Origin: Halicephalobus mephisto
Lineage: Eukaryota > Nematoda > Chromadorea > Rhabditida > Panagrolaimidae
Assembly: GCA_009193035.1 (NCBI GenBank)
Contig: SWDT01000066.1
Span: 62,001-126,000, forward strand
Direction: 5' to 3'
DNA length: 64,000 bases
Shown: in pieces, positions 1-11,414 of the stretch
How the letters are laid out: every line of letters starts with the position of its first letter
Position numbering within the stretch: the first letter of the stretch is position 1
Position numbers and translations under genes: made by a program
The notes under the pieces: model-generated
Databases searched by the model: none
What the model was told of the DNA's origin: nothing
What the model saw: only the letters and a program-made list of their open reading frames with translations

Positions 1-808
1 GGAGTTTGGTGCGCGCGTACCCAGTCTGTCCTCTCGCTGTGGTTATCGGCATGGCTTGCAAGTGCAGACTGCTTGTTTTTGGGATCTTTTCCCTCCCATA
101 GGACCTTCTGTTTGATGTGAATTTAACTCTTCTCTAAATAAAACGACTTCCCAACCGCTAATCTAATTTAAAGGATCTCGATGTTGAGCTTTTGAGTCTT
201 GATAATCTATCGTGAAATTTCGTGCAAAGATCATCTATTATCAGGTCAATTTTATTGACACTAGCAACTGGTTGGTGAACCACTTTTTTCTTTGCCAGAC
301 TAGTTGATCTCGACATAATGTCGATGATTGTCTGCGATTGCTCTTATCAATCAAATATACCTTTGAAAATTTGATGTTTAATCTTTAGGTAATTGAAGTA
401 TTGTAACTTGGTTGGTTATTCGGCTATGAAAAACTTTAAAATTGATCACTTAATTTATACTGAGTGAATTGTCGGTTAAAAGTTGTAGAGAAAAAACTAG
501 TTTTATCAGCTGGAATGGTCTTTGAAGATTGCCAAAACCGCTTTTATTTTTTACAACTTGACGTATCTGTCTATCATTTTGATTAGTGGTTCTATAGAAG
601 TCAACTATCGACTGATTCTGCGCAGGTCAATCATGGGATGAATTTCTTCAATGATAAGACTTTTTAACGAGTGCGGATGTCCTCTCGCTCTACTGTCAGT
701 TCGAGAAGGAACTCGTGGTCGTGATCTCTATCTTTTTTCGGGGTTAGCAAAAAGCAACTGAAAAATTGTGGTTTTTGCCGATAGCACGACCTGAGGTCTT
801 ATACACAT
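1..808. other. Non-coding stretch upstream of the ATRR-like gene
   Basis: No coding exon can be supported here. An AATAAA signal lies near base 136 and the first 120 bases have a pyrimidine-rich tract ending in AG, so this could be the 3' end of a plus-strand gene outside the window. The rest is AT-rich and probably holds the promoter and outron of the gene starting at 827. Confidence 0.4.
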
Positions 809-822
809 AGCGTTCTTTTCAG
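809..822 (+). promoter_or_regulatory. Probable spliced-leader trans-splice acceptor
   Basis: A pyrimidine run ending in TTTTCAG stops 4 bases before the ATG at 827. No upstream exon with a donor can be proposed, so a trans-splice site is the simplest reading. A cis-spliced 5' UTR intron remains possible. Confidence 0.55.
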
Positions 823-826
823 CGTC

Positions 827-3800
827 ATGGAGGATCCAGACACCCTTGTGAGCCTCTTCAGAAACGTTGTGAATTCTGACAGGAAGAATGCCATCGTTCT
901 GGAGGACCTCAACAGAGCGTGGACTCTGGAAGAGCTCGATGCACTGACGGATAAGCTGGCCAAGCACTTCATCAAGGAATTCAAGGCCAAGAAAGGAAGT
1001 TGTATCGCGATTTATATGAACAAATGTGCAGAATACGTGATTTCTTACATTGCTGCTCTCAAAGCAGGTTTGTTTGTGTTCTACTAGGGAATTTTAATAA
1101 TCACTGCCCAGGTGGAGCATACCTTCCTCTTGATATCAGTTACCCGGAGAACCTTCTCAACTCAGTGCTCGAAGAAGTCCAGCCAGCTGTCATCTGTACT
1201 CTCGACTCTTACGTTTCTAGGCTTCCTGACTCGACCCCGAAATTTAATTTCTCTTCTTTCAAAAACTGGTCTTGCGAACTCGCCGATGCGGAGTCGACTC
1301 TCTTGCCAGACGACTTGACCCCAGATGACCTCGCTTACATTGTCTACTCTTCAGGGACGACTGGGAAACCGAAGGGAATCGCCTGTCCCCACAGAGGAGC
1401 CGTGTTGAGTTACAAGTATAGATTCAACTACTACCTTTACAAGAACGATGACGTTGTCGCTTGTAACGTTTTCTTCGTCTGGGAACTCTTCAGACCGATC
1501 CTCCAGGGAGTCAAGATGACGATCATCCCAGATGATGTCATCTATGACCCTCAGCCATTGTGCCAGTTTCTGGAGTCGAAAAATGTTACTAGAATGCTTT
1601 TCACTCCGAGTTTACTGGAGACGATTCTGGATACTCAAAGTGAGGAGATGATTAAGAAGACGTTCAGAAACTTCCGGGTTATCTGGCTTTGTGGGGAAGT
1701 CGTCACCTGTGCTTTGCTCAACCGAGCAATGTCTTTGATGGAGCATGTTCAAATTGTCAATCTCTACTCGATCAGTGAGTCCCATGACGTGGCCGTAGAG
1801 GACCTCACTGCATGGCACAGGAAAGGGGAGGAGAGGAAATACGCTCCTGTGGGGAAGGTGATTCCGAAGGTCAAGGTCTTGATTCTCGACTCCAACCTGA
1901 AGCGGGTCCCAATCGGCGTCGCCGGAGAGATCTATGTAGCCGGTCCGACTTTGGCCAAGGGGTATCTGAATCGACCAGAGTTGAATAAAAACAGATTCCT
2001 CGAGGTTCCAGACGAGTACAAGCTAGAAATCGGAACAAGAATGTATCGAACAGGAGACTGGGGGTATCTGCTCCCGAATTCGACACTGGAAATCTGCGGG
2101 AGATGCGACACCCTCGTCAAGATTAGGGGCTACAGTGTCGAGATCCAAGCGATCGAAAATACCCTATTGAAGCTGCCTTACATCGCCAGCTGTGCCGTAG
2201 TCAGCATCGGGGCAGAAGGAGACGATAAGCAACTGGCCGCATATATCGTCCTGAAGGAAAACGTCGCCAGAAAGAAGATCAGAGCTGACCTGAAGCAGAG
2301 ACTGCCGTTCTACATGGTCCCTAATTTCTTTGTCTTCATGGACAAATTGCCCGTTCTGGCGGCTTCGTCCAAGATCGACAAGAAGGCCCTCCCGAATGTG
2401 GACTATGACAATGATGTGGTCGAAGCAGAAGCCCTCCCACAGACCCCGACAGAGCAAAAGCTGGCAAATATCTGGTCAGAAGTCCTTCAACACAAAACTC
2501 TCGATATTCAAGAGAGCTTCTTCGATCTCGGAGGACATTCCCTGATGGCCGCGAGGTTGCTCTCCAAAGTCACTGCTGAATTCGGGATAGAACTGACGAT
2601 GAGAGACCTTTTCGGCGCCCCTACAGTGTACGCCATGGCCCAGTTACTGGATGGAGTCGACAGAATCTCTCCAGAACACTTGGTTGACTTGGATTACCAA
2701 GTAGAGACCCACGACATCAAGGACACCGTGATGGACCTCCATCTGAGGGCCTTCTGGAGGTCGACGGAGTGGAACAATACCTTCAATAGATCATCGATTT
2801 TGTTGACTGGTGTAACTGGATATCTGGGATCCCATATTTTGGCTAGGTTACTGACTTCATCTCAAGCTAGAGTCGTTTGTCTAGTTAGAGAATCCTCCCA
2901 GGAAAGCGTCCAAATGAGGCTCGAGAACTCTCTGAAGAAGAGGGGCTTGTTGACAACCAGCATAAAAGAAGAAATGCGGTGAGTGTTCGGAAAATTCCGA
3001 TTAACAAGCGTCAAATATTGATGCACAGAGTTACTTTCCGGAAATCTCAGACTACGGTATTCTTACGAGTTATTTTTGCATGGGAATTACTGGATTTATA
3101 GGTTTTGAAAATTACTCAAATCTCATTCTTAGTTGATAGTTCATTTTGAAGATTTTCAAGCCTTTAGACATTTGCAAGTCCAAGTCTGCAAATGAACGTG
3201 GAGCGAAAACATTTGAAAACGAAATTTTAATTGTAATTTTTTATTTTCATATGTCAAAAGTAGTTCTCAAAATACTCAAAAAGGATAATATTATTGGGGA
3301 AATAGGTTAGATAGGAGAATTTTTGCTGGCCTTGTTCGAATCTACAGTCTTTCGATATGTCGTTTCTCTACCGTTTTTTGGAGGAAATTTGTTTTTCTTC
3401 TTGTTTTAACGCTCCTCAATAATCATTTTTTAATCACAATTAGCACTTTTTGAGCTTCGCTTTTGCGTTGATCTTAATTAAAATAAGAGTTATTGATCTC
3501 AAAGACAGCAGAATTTACAAACTTCCAAAAATAAACCGTCACTCTCTGATTCCTAAATTTTAACTTATAGCGAGCGTGTTCGTCCGATTCCCGCGGACAT
3601 TGCTCTTGTCCAATTCGGTCTCTCTGACGAACACTATCATTTCCTTACCTACGACGTCGATGTCGTGATTCATGCAGCTGCCTATGTGAACCTAATCTAC
3701 CCATATCAAGCCCTTCACGGAATCAATGTCCTCGGGACCAGGAATGTTCTTGATTTCTGCCACACCAACAAGGTCAAGCCTCTGCACTACATATCCACAG

Positions 3801-5570
3801 ATGCTGTCATCCCGGCAGGATTGTCCCAGGTAGATGAGGACTTCAAAACGGAAACAGTGAAAGAACAACTCGTTGATGGCTACGGACAGAGCAAGTACGT
3901 GGCTGAGCAGCTCGTCAAGCTCTCTCAGCAGAGAGGACTTCCGGCAATTATCTACAGACTTGGGAACCAAGCTGCTTCGTCAACTGCTGGGTATTGGAAT
4001 GACCAGGATTTTACTTATTTATTGCTGCAATCGGTTATTTTTACTGGCAAGACCCCGGATATTGACTGGGTTGTCGAAATCACTCCAGTCGACTTTGCCG
4101 CCAAGTTTATTGTCGAGCTCTCCACTAATGGCTTCTGTCCGAACGTCGGGAAGGTCTTCCACGTAACTAACAACCAAGGAAGTCCAAAATGGTCCACACT
4201 GATGGATTGGCTGCGAAAGCTCGGGTACAGAATCGAGAAAGTTGATGCCGAGTGCTGGCTCAAGTTGTGAGTGTTTTTAATGTTGTTAATATATCGGTTT
4301 CCATCTACATGTCTAATACTAAGAGTTCTAATTGATTTTGATATATGAACTTCCATGTTTAGGATAATAGACAGTACTGAGCCTGCTCTCCAGCAGATTC
4401 AGAAGCTCATCCAAATCATGGTCAAGGATGAGACCTTCTTTCTTCAACAGAGTGATTATCTAAGAACCAATACAGATAAGTTTATTGCTGACTACAAATG
4501 GAAGTACCCCATCATTGACGAGAGACTCTTCAAACACTGGATTTCCCGCCTCATTGAGCGACATGTGATTGCAAAGCCAAAACAAGATTCCGGTCTGTTT
4601 ATTTTGCTTTATTTCAATTTTTTGTAATTTTAAGACAAAAAGTAGTGGGTTTGTTGTGGTTCCAAATTCTTCCCCATTGGGAATTTCCCGAATAACCCTG
4701 CCCATCTGTGCTTTTAGTGGAAACTATTTTAATTTTGTCATTTTCTTTTTTGGAATGTCTTTTGCTCCAGGAACAGCTCTCGTTGACAAGGTCTGCATCG
4801 TCACCGGGGCTTCTGAAGGCATCGGAGAGGCGATTGCGAAAATTTTGGCGATTGATGGAGGAGCTTATGTCATTTTGGCATCTCGCCAAATCGACAAACT
4901 GAACCACCTCGTCGGGAGATTGCAAGCTGCTGGATGTCCTGAAGGCAACGTGATCGCCGTCAAATGCGATGTCACTAAGAGAGAAGATGCTCAGAATGTC
5001 TACAAAACTGCTATGGACAAATATGGGAAAGTTGATATATTGGTCAATTGTGCTGGGTTGATGTATTATACGATGATGAAGAATCTTCAATTTGATGTAC
5101 GTTCCTATCTTAAAATTTCTTTAATCATCTCCTTTCAGGAATGGGCAAGGCAGATCGACGTCAATTGCCATGGCACAACGAACATGATTGGAGCGGTATT
5201 GCCTTATTTCGTCGAACACAAACGGGGCCACATCCTCAACATCACTTCGGACGCCGGGAAACGCGGATTCGCCGGACTCGCAGTCTATTCTGGAACTAAG
5301 TTTTATATCGAAGGCTTCACCCAGGCCCTTAGACAGGAGATGATCGAGTACAACGTCAGAATCACCAACATCCAGCCCGGAGATGTCGCCACCAAACTCG
5401 CTGGGAGATCCACTGATCAAGAAGCAAAGGAGAAGTATGACGGCTCTCAGGCTGGCCACAAGATCCTCGATCCAGAAGATGTTGCCAGGACCGTTCTCTT
5501 TGCTCTCTCACAACCCGCTCACGTCGCTTTGAACGAAATTCTAATCGAGCCTCAAGCAGCTCCGATTTGA
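827..5570 (+). CDS. A-T-R-SDR carboxylate reductase, ATRR (glycine betaine reductase)-like
   Basis: Six exons (827-1067, 1112-2978, 3571-4266, 4363-4592, 4771-5096, 5139-5570) join in frame to 1263 residues. Order: an adenylation domain (about 1-480; A3 motif YSSGTTGKPKG; C-terminal SKIDKKALP lysine motif), a thiolation domain with carrier serine at about 557 (LGGHSLMA), a thioester reductase R1 (about 640-1000; TGVTGYLGS nucleotide site, YGQSK), and a C-terminal short-chain dehydrogenase R2 (about 1012-1263; TGASEGIGEA, NITSDAG, YSGTK). Domain order and length match fungal ATRR, which reduces glycine betaine to choline in two steps. R2 resembles YdfG-type SDRs. The A4 region reads NVFFVWE, lacking the aspartate that normally holds a substrate alpha-amino group, consistent with a quaternary amine substrate. 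The substrate is inference; the architecture is clear. Confidence 0.88.
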
Positions 5571-5589
5571 AAACTTATGACAACTTGTC

Positions 5590-5611
5590 AATAAACAACT
5601 GGATAAATAAA
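5590..5611 (+). terminator. Polyadenylation signals of the ATRR-like gene
   Basis: Two AATAAA hexamers, at 5590-5595 and 5606-5611, lie 20-41 bases after the stop codon. Confidence 0.65.
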
Positions 5612-5806
5612 CCATTAAAAGAATTTCTAGTGAAACTGGATCGTATTTTTAATCAGCAGAAGATAGCGATGTTGTAGATGCTTCGTTAGAAGCTGACTGA
5701 TTGGAGAACATTAGGAAACACTGATTCATACCCGGACCTATCTTCATCTAGGAGAATTCATTTGTTTTGTAAATATCGGTATGATAAGATTCAGTAAACA
5801 TTGTTT

Positions 5807-5812
5807 GGGTAG
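5807..5812. repeat. Left target-site duplication, GGGTAG
   Basis: The hexamer GGGTAG abuts the left terminal inverted repeat and recurs at 7568-7573 right after the right one. A 6-bp duplication is the length made by Maverick/Polinton integrases. Confidence 0.85.
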
Positions 5813-5958
5813 AGTAGTATATAATAGGCGTTTCTAGGACAGCCGATTTTTCCCCCACCACTCCGTCGGTTCTATACGTCAATATTTAGGGTACAAATTA
5901 ATAAAAAACCTATATTTTTACAAAGAAACATCATATAAAATCAATATGCAGAATTACC
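5813..5958 (+). repeat. Left terminal inverted repeat
   Basis: Its 146 bases match the reverse complement of 7422-7567 with one mismatch. Weaker inverted similarity continues to about base 6000. Confidence 0.9.
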
Positions 5959-6314
5959 TTCCCTCCTCAGACCTGGGACAGCCCAAATCCTCCATCCCCC
6001 TCCAGAATCAGCTATCAATTTTTAGCCTTCCAATTGCAAAAAATTAACAAATTTTCACTCAAAACCAACTAGGACAATTTTTCAAACCCCACTATCTATA
6101 CATTAATAATTAAAATACACATAGGACAACTAAAATAGTTTTTATTATTATGTCCGATTTAAAAACACATTTTATTGATTAACAAAACTAGACTTCTTCT
6201 TCGATCAGTGATTCTGTTCTTGTTTAGCTATACTATTAAATCTTATAGTGTCCATGAGCTAATGTGTTTATTTTATTGTTACAAATATATCTTTGAAACT
6301 CATCTTTATCATCT

Positions 6315-7181
6315 TCATTCAAAGCGACTTTGTTTTAGAGTATAAATCTGGTGCTTCTTTGCTTGAATCATGAATTGCTCTTTTCGAGTAACTTTTCCTT
6401 CAAACAAACATCTTTTATAGTCTTCCATTCTTAAGGTTTTGGTTGCATTCTTCTTAACTCCCTCTGACTTCTTTCTCTCTTCACCATCAACACTGAACGC
6501 ATATTGTTTTGGTTTGAGAAACACTCCTTCCATAATCTTTCCATTTAATTCATCCTTAAACTTCCCAATCACCTTTTTATTGGATTCATTATATAGTGGA
6601 TGATCTTTTGGATAATCACTAAAGTCGAACCATTCTCTCATTTGACACATATCTTTATAAATATCTTCAGTTTGAACTTCATATATCAAACTATCAGTGT
6701 CTTGATAACACAGATTTAATTTGTCTTCATATTTCTTCAGCATTATATCATAATGAAACTCGTACATCAGATATTTGCCCAAGTCCAAAATACTAAATCC
6801 TACATATATTGGTTTATTGAATTCTAAGCTTGTCTTTTCCATTTCAATACTCAATAAATTCTCATTTATGATTATACTATTTTTGAAGTTAGGTTTCCTA
6901 ATTAATTTTAAAGCTTTATTGTCATCAGTCACCAATTGAATGTCTACTCTATTTTATATGTTCTCCATTGTCTTTCCGAGTACAATATTGTTCATTACTT
7001 TAAAGAAATCCTTTTCAAAATCGTTCTTGGTTTGTTTTAGATTTGTATTCAACATTATGTAGTATTGATCGTAGTAGATGTTGATGGTGTGACACCCTGG
7101 AGCTCCATGATTAGGCGGAAAACTGTTGGTTCCTACTGTTAGCAATGAAAGCCTGTTTATTTCAACATAAGCATAGAACAA
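6315..7181 (-). pseudogene. Protein-primed type B DNA polymerase fragment (Maverick-type)
   Basis: Two minus-strand open stretches (7181-6954, then 6935-6315) read in the same frame and are separated by an in-frame TAA at about 6951-6953. The upstream part ends in [11 protein letters not shown], a motif-B type sequence. The downstream part has the motif-C YQDTDS with its catalytic aspartates and then KPKQYAF, seen in polymerases of Mavericks and related virus-like elements. Only part of the palm is present. The exonuclease domain and the N-terminal and thumb regions are missing. With the internal stop and the truncation this is non-functional. Confidence 0.8.
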
Positions 7182-7421
7182 AAGAGGAAAGGTCCTCGTT
7201 TGATCGAAATCAAACTCGGATCAGATTGGAGATGGATTTTCTCAACGATTAATTCTCTAACACTTTAGTCTCATCTCTCAGGCGTTGGCTGACTAGACGG
7301 AGCTATGAGCATTCTCTCTAGGCCGTTTCCGGTTTAACTCTGATCTTTATGCCTACATAAATATTAATCAATTGGTAGAGGTGAGGGATGGAGAATTTTG
7401 GGTTGTCCCAGGTCTGGGGAG

Positions 7422-7567
7422 GGTAATTCTGCATATTGATTTTATGTGATGTTTCTTTGTAAAAATATAGGTTTTTTATTAATTTGTACCCTAAATATTG
7501 ACGTATAGAACCGACGGAGTGGTGGGGGAAAAATCGGCTGTCCTAGAAACGCCTATTATATACTACT
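7422..7567 (-). repeat. Right terminal inverted repeat
   Basis: Inverted partner of 5813-5958, 145 of 146 bases identical. Diverged similarity extends inward to about 7380. Confidence 0.9.
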
Positions 7568-7573
7568 GGGTAG
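7568..7573. repeat. Right target-site duplication, GGGTAG
   Basis: Direct copy of the hexamer at 5807-5812, immediately outside the right inverted repeat. Confidence 0.85.
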
Positions 7574-7639
7574 TAAGGTGCTGGATTTGATCCTTGTCTT
7601 TGGAATGTTCAAAAAATTATTTTATTCGGTAAAATTTAC

Positions 7640-8281
7640 ATGAAAAATTTGCATATTATTTATACCGATTTGAGTTCACTTTCTCAGTCATTTCACGTAA
7701 CTCTCGTTAAGACAGCGAGGGTCATTCCTACCTTCATTTGCCAGTATCCGAGCAGGTGGGTGTTCTTGTTGACGACGATCAACATGGTGTTTCTCTCCTT
7801 TTCGTTTAACACAAGGACTCCTATACTTTTGATGGTCCATGCGGCTTTTTATGTGATTCTAGTTTCGTTTATCCTCCTGAACTGTGGTAACAAGAAGAAA
7901 AAGGAGTATGTGATTGACTATTCATATATGGATTTGATCCGATTGTTGTGTTTAGAGAGAAAAAACCTCCTCCAGTGAGTAACGTCAAGAAGCAAATTTC
8001 TACTTCTATTTCTACTGTCGCTCCTCCGGTGAACAAGGAGGCTGAACAGAAGACCCAAGAAGTGTCTGATAAAGACAAGGGCGACAAGAAGGATAAAGAG
8101 AAAAAAGGCGAAGACAAGAGAAACGAGGACAAGAAGGTAAGTGATTGATCTAATCACTGCTCTAATTAGTTCCATTTAGAATGATGAGGACACGAAGAGT
8201 GAAAACAAGAAGGACAAGGTCAACAAGGAGGATAAAGATGGCTCTAAGAAGGAAAAGGAGGATGACGACAAGAAGGAATGA
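7640..8281 (+). CDS. Small two-helix membrane protein with Lys/Glu/Asp-rich tail
   Basis: Three exons (7640-7905, 7956-8136, 8180-8281) join in frame to 182 residues, with consensus GT-AG introns of 50 and 43 bases. Residues about 35-85 hold two hydrophobic helices separated by a short loop. The remainder is a highly charged tail of alternating KD, KK, EK and DD blocks (for example KDKGDKKDKEKKGE) ending KKEKEDDDKKE. There is no cleavable signal peptide. I do not recognise the family; such tails are usually cytosolic and disordered. The start is uncertain because another ATG exists further in. The gene begins about 70 bases past the mini-Maverick, so its promoter may have been altered by that insertion. 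Confidence 0.55.
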
Positions 8282-8645
8282 CCTTTGGAGCATTTTAACG
8301 ACTTAGATTTGATTTGAAACTCATACTGACATGATAAAATATACATCGGGATTGATACTAGGTTGGGGGATAATACCTCAGGGAACTTGGATTGAGGAAT
8401 TAGACAACCTTTAGATTTGATTTCAATAGAGATAATTACTACCAAACTACCACTGTGCTATTATCTTTTTCCTATGCATTTGAGAAAACATGCTTCACCT
8501 TTGTTGGACAGAGTGGAGAAATTGGACCGCGTCATCCAACACCTTGGTAGCAAAATTGGCATTCTCTTCCTAATAATATGTAAATATGAGATATCCAAAG
8601 AAAAGAGATTTAATGAAGGTGTCTACTAATAATAATATTTTCTTC

Positions 8646-10984
8646 CAGGTCCTGCTCACTCCGCTGATCTTGTGTATAATTGTTTTTCATCATCTTCGCC
8701 ATCGTGAATGAGAGATTAGAAGATGAAATAAGGATGCAAAAACTGGAGTTGTTCCCAAAAGAATTCAAACCAAGCGATTCAAACAAACCTTTCTTCCGGA
8801 AGCCCGATGAAGTGAAGAATGTTAATTGTGCCAGATTTTTTGAAAAAGACATTGACTATGAAACTCTACATGTTGAGACTAGGATACAGTACAAGGACTC
8901 GGAATTCTTATCCACCGATTGTAAGGAGATCAAAAAGAGGAACTACTTCCCGGAAAAACCACTCAGTGACGCTGAGGCCGTCTTTCCCATTGCTTTTGCG
9001 AGGACCGTTTACAAGGTAACTTTAGGACTTTGAGTTGAACAACTGCAATCCAGGTTTATACAGGATTACTTGTTTCTGGAAATGGAACTAGCAGCTATTT
9101 ACACCCCTCAGAACATCTATTGCTACTCTATTGATACGAAATCTGATGAAACCTTTCGTAAACGGATCCATGCACTGGTCATGTTTTTCTAATGTCATCT
9201 ACATGAAAACAAGGTTCAACGTTACTAGTACTGGCAACAACATGAACTTTGCTCTTTACGAATGTTTGAAGGAACTAGTAGTTTCATTAGAAGTATGTAG
9301 TTTCACTCCAGGTCCCTTTCATTCCCAACAATAATGTACAAACAAACCAAGGAAACAAACTTAACGTGGCTTTTTTGAACTTCCAAAACCTCCAAAGCCC
9401 ATTAACTTGGCCATCTCATCATCGCCATCCTCATCAAGTTCAGGTTCCTTCGGACGCTTTCGAGCAACTGCTTCTTGCTTTTGTCTCCGTAGATCCGCCA
9501 TCTTGGCTGCTTCCTCTTTAATAGCTTCTTCGTCATCGTTGGAGCTTGTTCCTACGGTCTTCTTCCTCGTCACTGGAAAACAACCATGAGTTCAATAAAA
9601 AATTTCAAGAAACTTACATTCTGCTTTCTTCTGAGCGAATCTATTGACAACGTCATCCACAGTGCTCTTCTTCACTTTCATTGAGAATCCGAGTTTCTTC
9701 TGATGATTCTTGCCATTGATGTGATCCAAATAACTGACCGAGTCCTTGAGATTGCATTCACAAACGTCACAATAGAATCCACCACTGTCTTCGATAGCTG
9801 TTGTCTTGCTTATTGTCACTTGTTTTCCTATCTGTGATTCTAAGCCAACCTAAAAACATTATTAATATATCCAAATCATGTAAAAACAACAACCAACCTT
9901 TTCATCACGGGCTTGAAGCAGTTCTCGCTTGACTTTGGGTCCTTTCGGCTTGTTCTTGTTGTTCTTAGCTTCGAATGCCGCTCGTTCCTCTGCCAACCGC
10001 TCATTTGCTTTTGCCGCATACTCGTTCACATCCCACTTTCGTCGGTGATCACTTCCAGAAGTCGCTGTACCAGTTTTTTGATAGTACGACATTACAGCAA
10101 GAGAAATGGATTCTTAATAACGAAACAAAGCCGAACTAAATAAACTCGGAAAATGGAACAAGCGCAGCAGTTGTCAATAATTGCGTTTCGCCAAAGATGC
10201 TAGGATTACGGAATCCCTATTTCCTAATGAAAAACCAACGCTGAAATGGTTCAGATTCTCACATGGATGAATGGAACTAACGACGTAGAGATCGGTTCAC
10301 CAACATGGAAAAGAATAGATACGAATCAGAACTGGACTTTTCAGAACTTGAATCTGTTTCAGAGAAGTTTGTTTTTTACACAAAAGTTTAGTTTCCACCA
10401 TTTTAGAAGAGCGGAACTTGGCTGGGTTCAATGGGAAGGAACCCAAGTTGAACTTTGCCAAAGGCAATGTGGTGTGTTCATTGTCCAGAGCCATGGCCGA
10501 CTTTATGGTTCTTGACTTGAACCTAACCACAGTCCTCACTTTGATGAACAAGGGGAAGTACGGTAACGAAGAGATCTTGATTCCTACTCTCATGGCGACT
10601 GATGCCCTGAATGCTCCTGGGGGCTTTACTCATCACTGTGTGGACAAGAACATCAGTGTTCATCAGCTAACCAGGATGTCCATCTGGAATAACCGAGGAA
10701 AATGCCACACAATCCAACATTCCACATGTATCTTTGGAGTAGCTAATTTGAAGCACCTCAGATACTATCCTCATCTCTTTGAGAACAAAATGATGCCGGA
10801 AGTCGACTTCCTTGCTTCTGTTTGTTGGAAGGAGTTTTTATTCAACCGAACGCACATTAACTCAATAGCTAATCCAAGAGATGAATTGGATCAGAAGACT
10901 TATGTTAATTCGGCTATAGTTCGGTATAATAAGGAGAAACACGACCCGAATTTCAATATACCTAATTTCTATTGTGTATTATGA
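8646..10984 (+). pseudogene. Branching glycosyltransferase family 14 (core-2/I type), disrupted
   Basis: GT14 motifs run in order: a type II membrane segment (about 8650-8710), EAVFPIAFARTVYK, then after an intron (9016-9063) DYLFLEMELAAIYTPQNIYC, CFSNVIYMKTRFN, and from about 10225 KTNAEMVQILTWMNGTNDVE. The C-terminal half follows (10243-10366 and 10407-10984), including a VVCSLSRAMADFM segment and the terminal cysteines. Frame is lost in a T run near 8682, near 9175 between HAL and CFSN, and again near 10220. A complete ZMAT2 gene on the other strand separates the halves. Intact relatives are Golgi enzymes adding GlcNAc or xylose branches. Either the copy is a pseudogene or the assembly has indels here; other genes in the window are clean, which favours decay. 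Confidence 0.7.
9361..10092 (-). CDS. ZMAT2: ZMAT2/Snu23 zinc-finger tri-snRNP protein
   Basis: Three exons (10092-9898, 9849-9618, 9572-9361) give 212 residues, close to the usual 200 or so. The N-terminus has [22 protein letters not shown]1-type C2H2 finger follows ([26 protein letters not shown], in two parts: [10 protein letters not shown] and [13 protein letters not shown]), then the conserved helix after the finger and a basic/acidic C-terminus. Snu23/ZMAT2 belongs to the U4/U6.U5 tri-snRNP and acts in spliceosome activation near the 5' splice site. The gene is intact although it lies inside the remains of a GT14 gene on the opposite strand. Confidence 0.92.
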
Positions 10985-11414
10985 TAATGTGCTCTTTGAA
11001 AGAACACACAGCAAATTCATACGGACGAACCAGACTGTCAAATATGTTATCAGAATCATTCAGTTGCATTCATAATTAATTTGGCAAATTCCTGATTATA
11101 CTCGCTGATAGTTTGTTTTTAATGTCATAATGTTCGTAACAATGTATAATATATGAATATTAAAAAATCATATTTTATATACTGAAAACGTTTTTAGAAA
11201 AACGCTCGCGTAGTCCCGATACGATATCCAATAACCTCATCTCCCCTAAATTTGCACTTTGCCCCTTTAAAAATTGAGCCAAGAACACAAGGGCATTTTC
11301 AATGGTGGAATTAGAACTTTATTTTGATTAAGCTGAACAAATTCCCGTTTGAGAAAATAATAAACACCAGAATGGCTCTAATCGTTCCTACAGTCGTTTT
11401 GATGAGGTACTATT
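10985..11414. other. Intergenic region, nothing recognised
   Basis: AT-rich spacer between the end of the GT14 remnant and the stop of the minus-strand membrane-protein gene. No motif, RNA gene or coding exon stands out. Confidence 0.5.

Larger units (their letters stand above)
5813..7567. mobile_element. Non-autonomous mini-Maverick/Polinton element
   Basis: This 1755-bp unit is bounded by 146-bp terminal inverted repeats and a 6-bp direct duplication GGGTAG. Both ends begin 5'-AG, as Maverick/Polinton ends do. The only recognisable coding matter inside is a broken DNA polymerase B fragment on the minus strand. Integrase, ATPase, protease and capsid genes are absent, so the copy cannot be autonomous. 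The nearly perfect ends beside a decayed core suggest it was moved by a full-length relative. It lies between the ATRR-like gene and a small membrane-protein gene. Confidence 0.85.

Noticed and set aside
7640..8281. Cargo gene of the Maverick element
   Set aside because: It lies outside the inverted repeat and target duplication, so it belongs to the host sequence.
8462..8530. Possible first exon of the GT14 gene
   Set aside because: An ATG-started stretch before the intron at about 8530-8649 is plausible, but no donor joins it to the membrane segment in frame.
9312..9360. PFIPNNNVQTNQ as an intact GT14 exon end
   Set aside because: It resembles the QNxDV-KTN motif but has no donor before ZMAT2 begins, so it was counted only as remnant.
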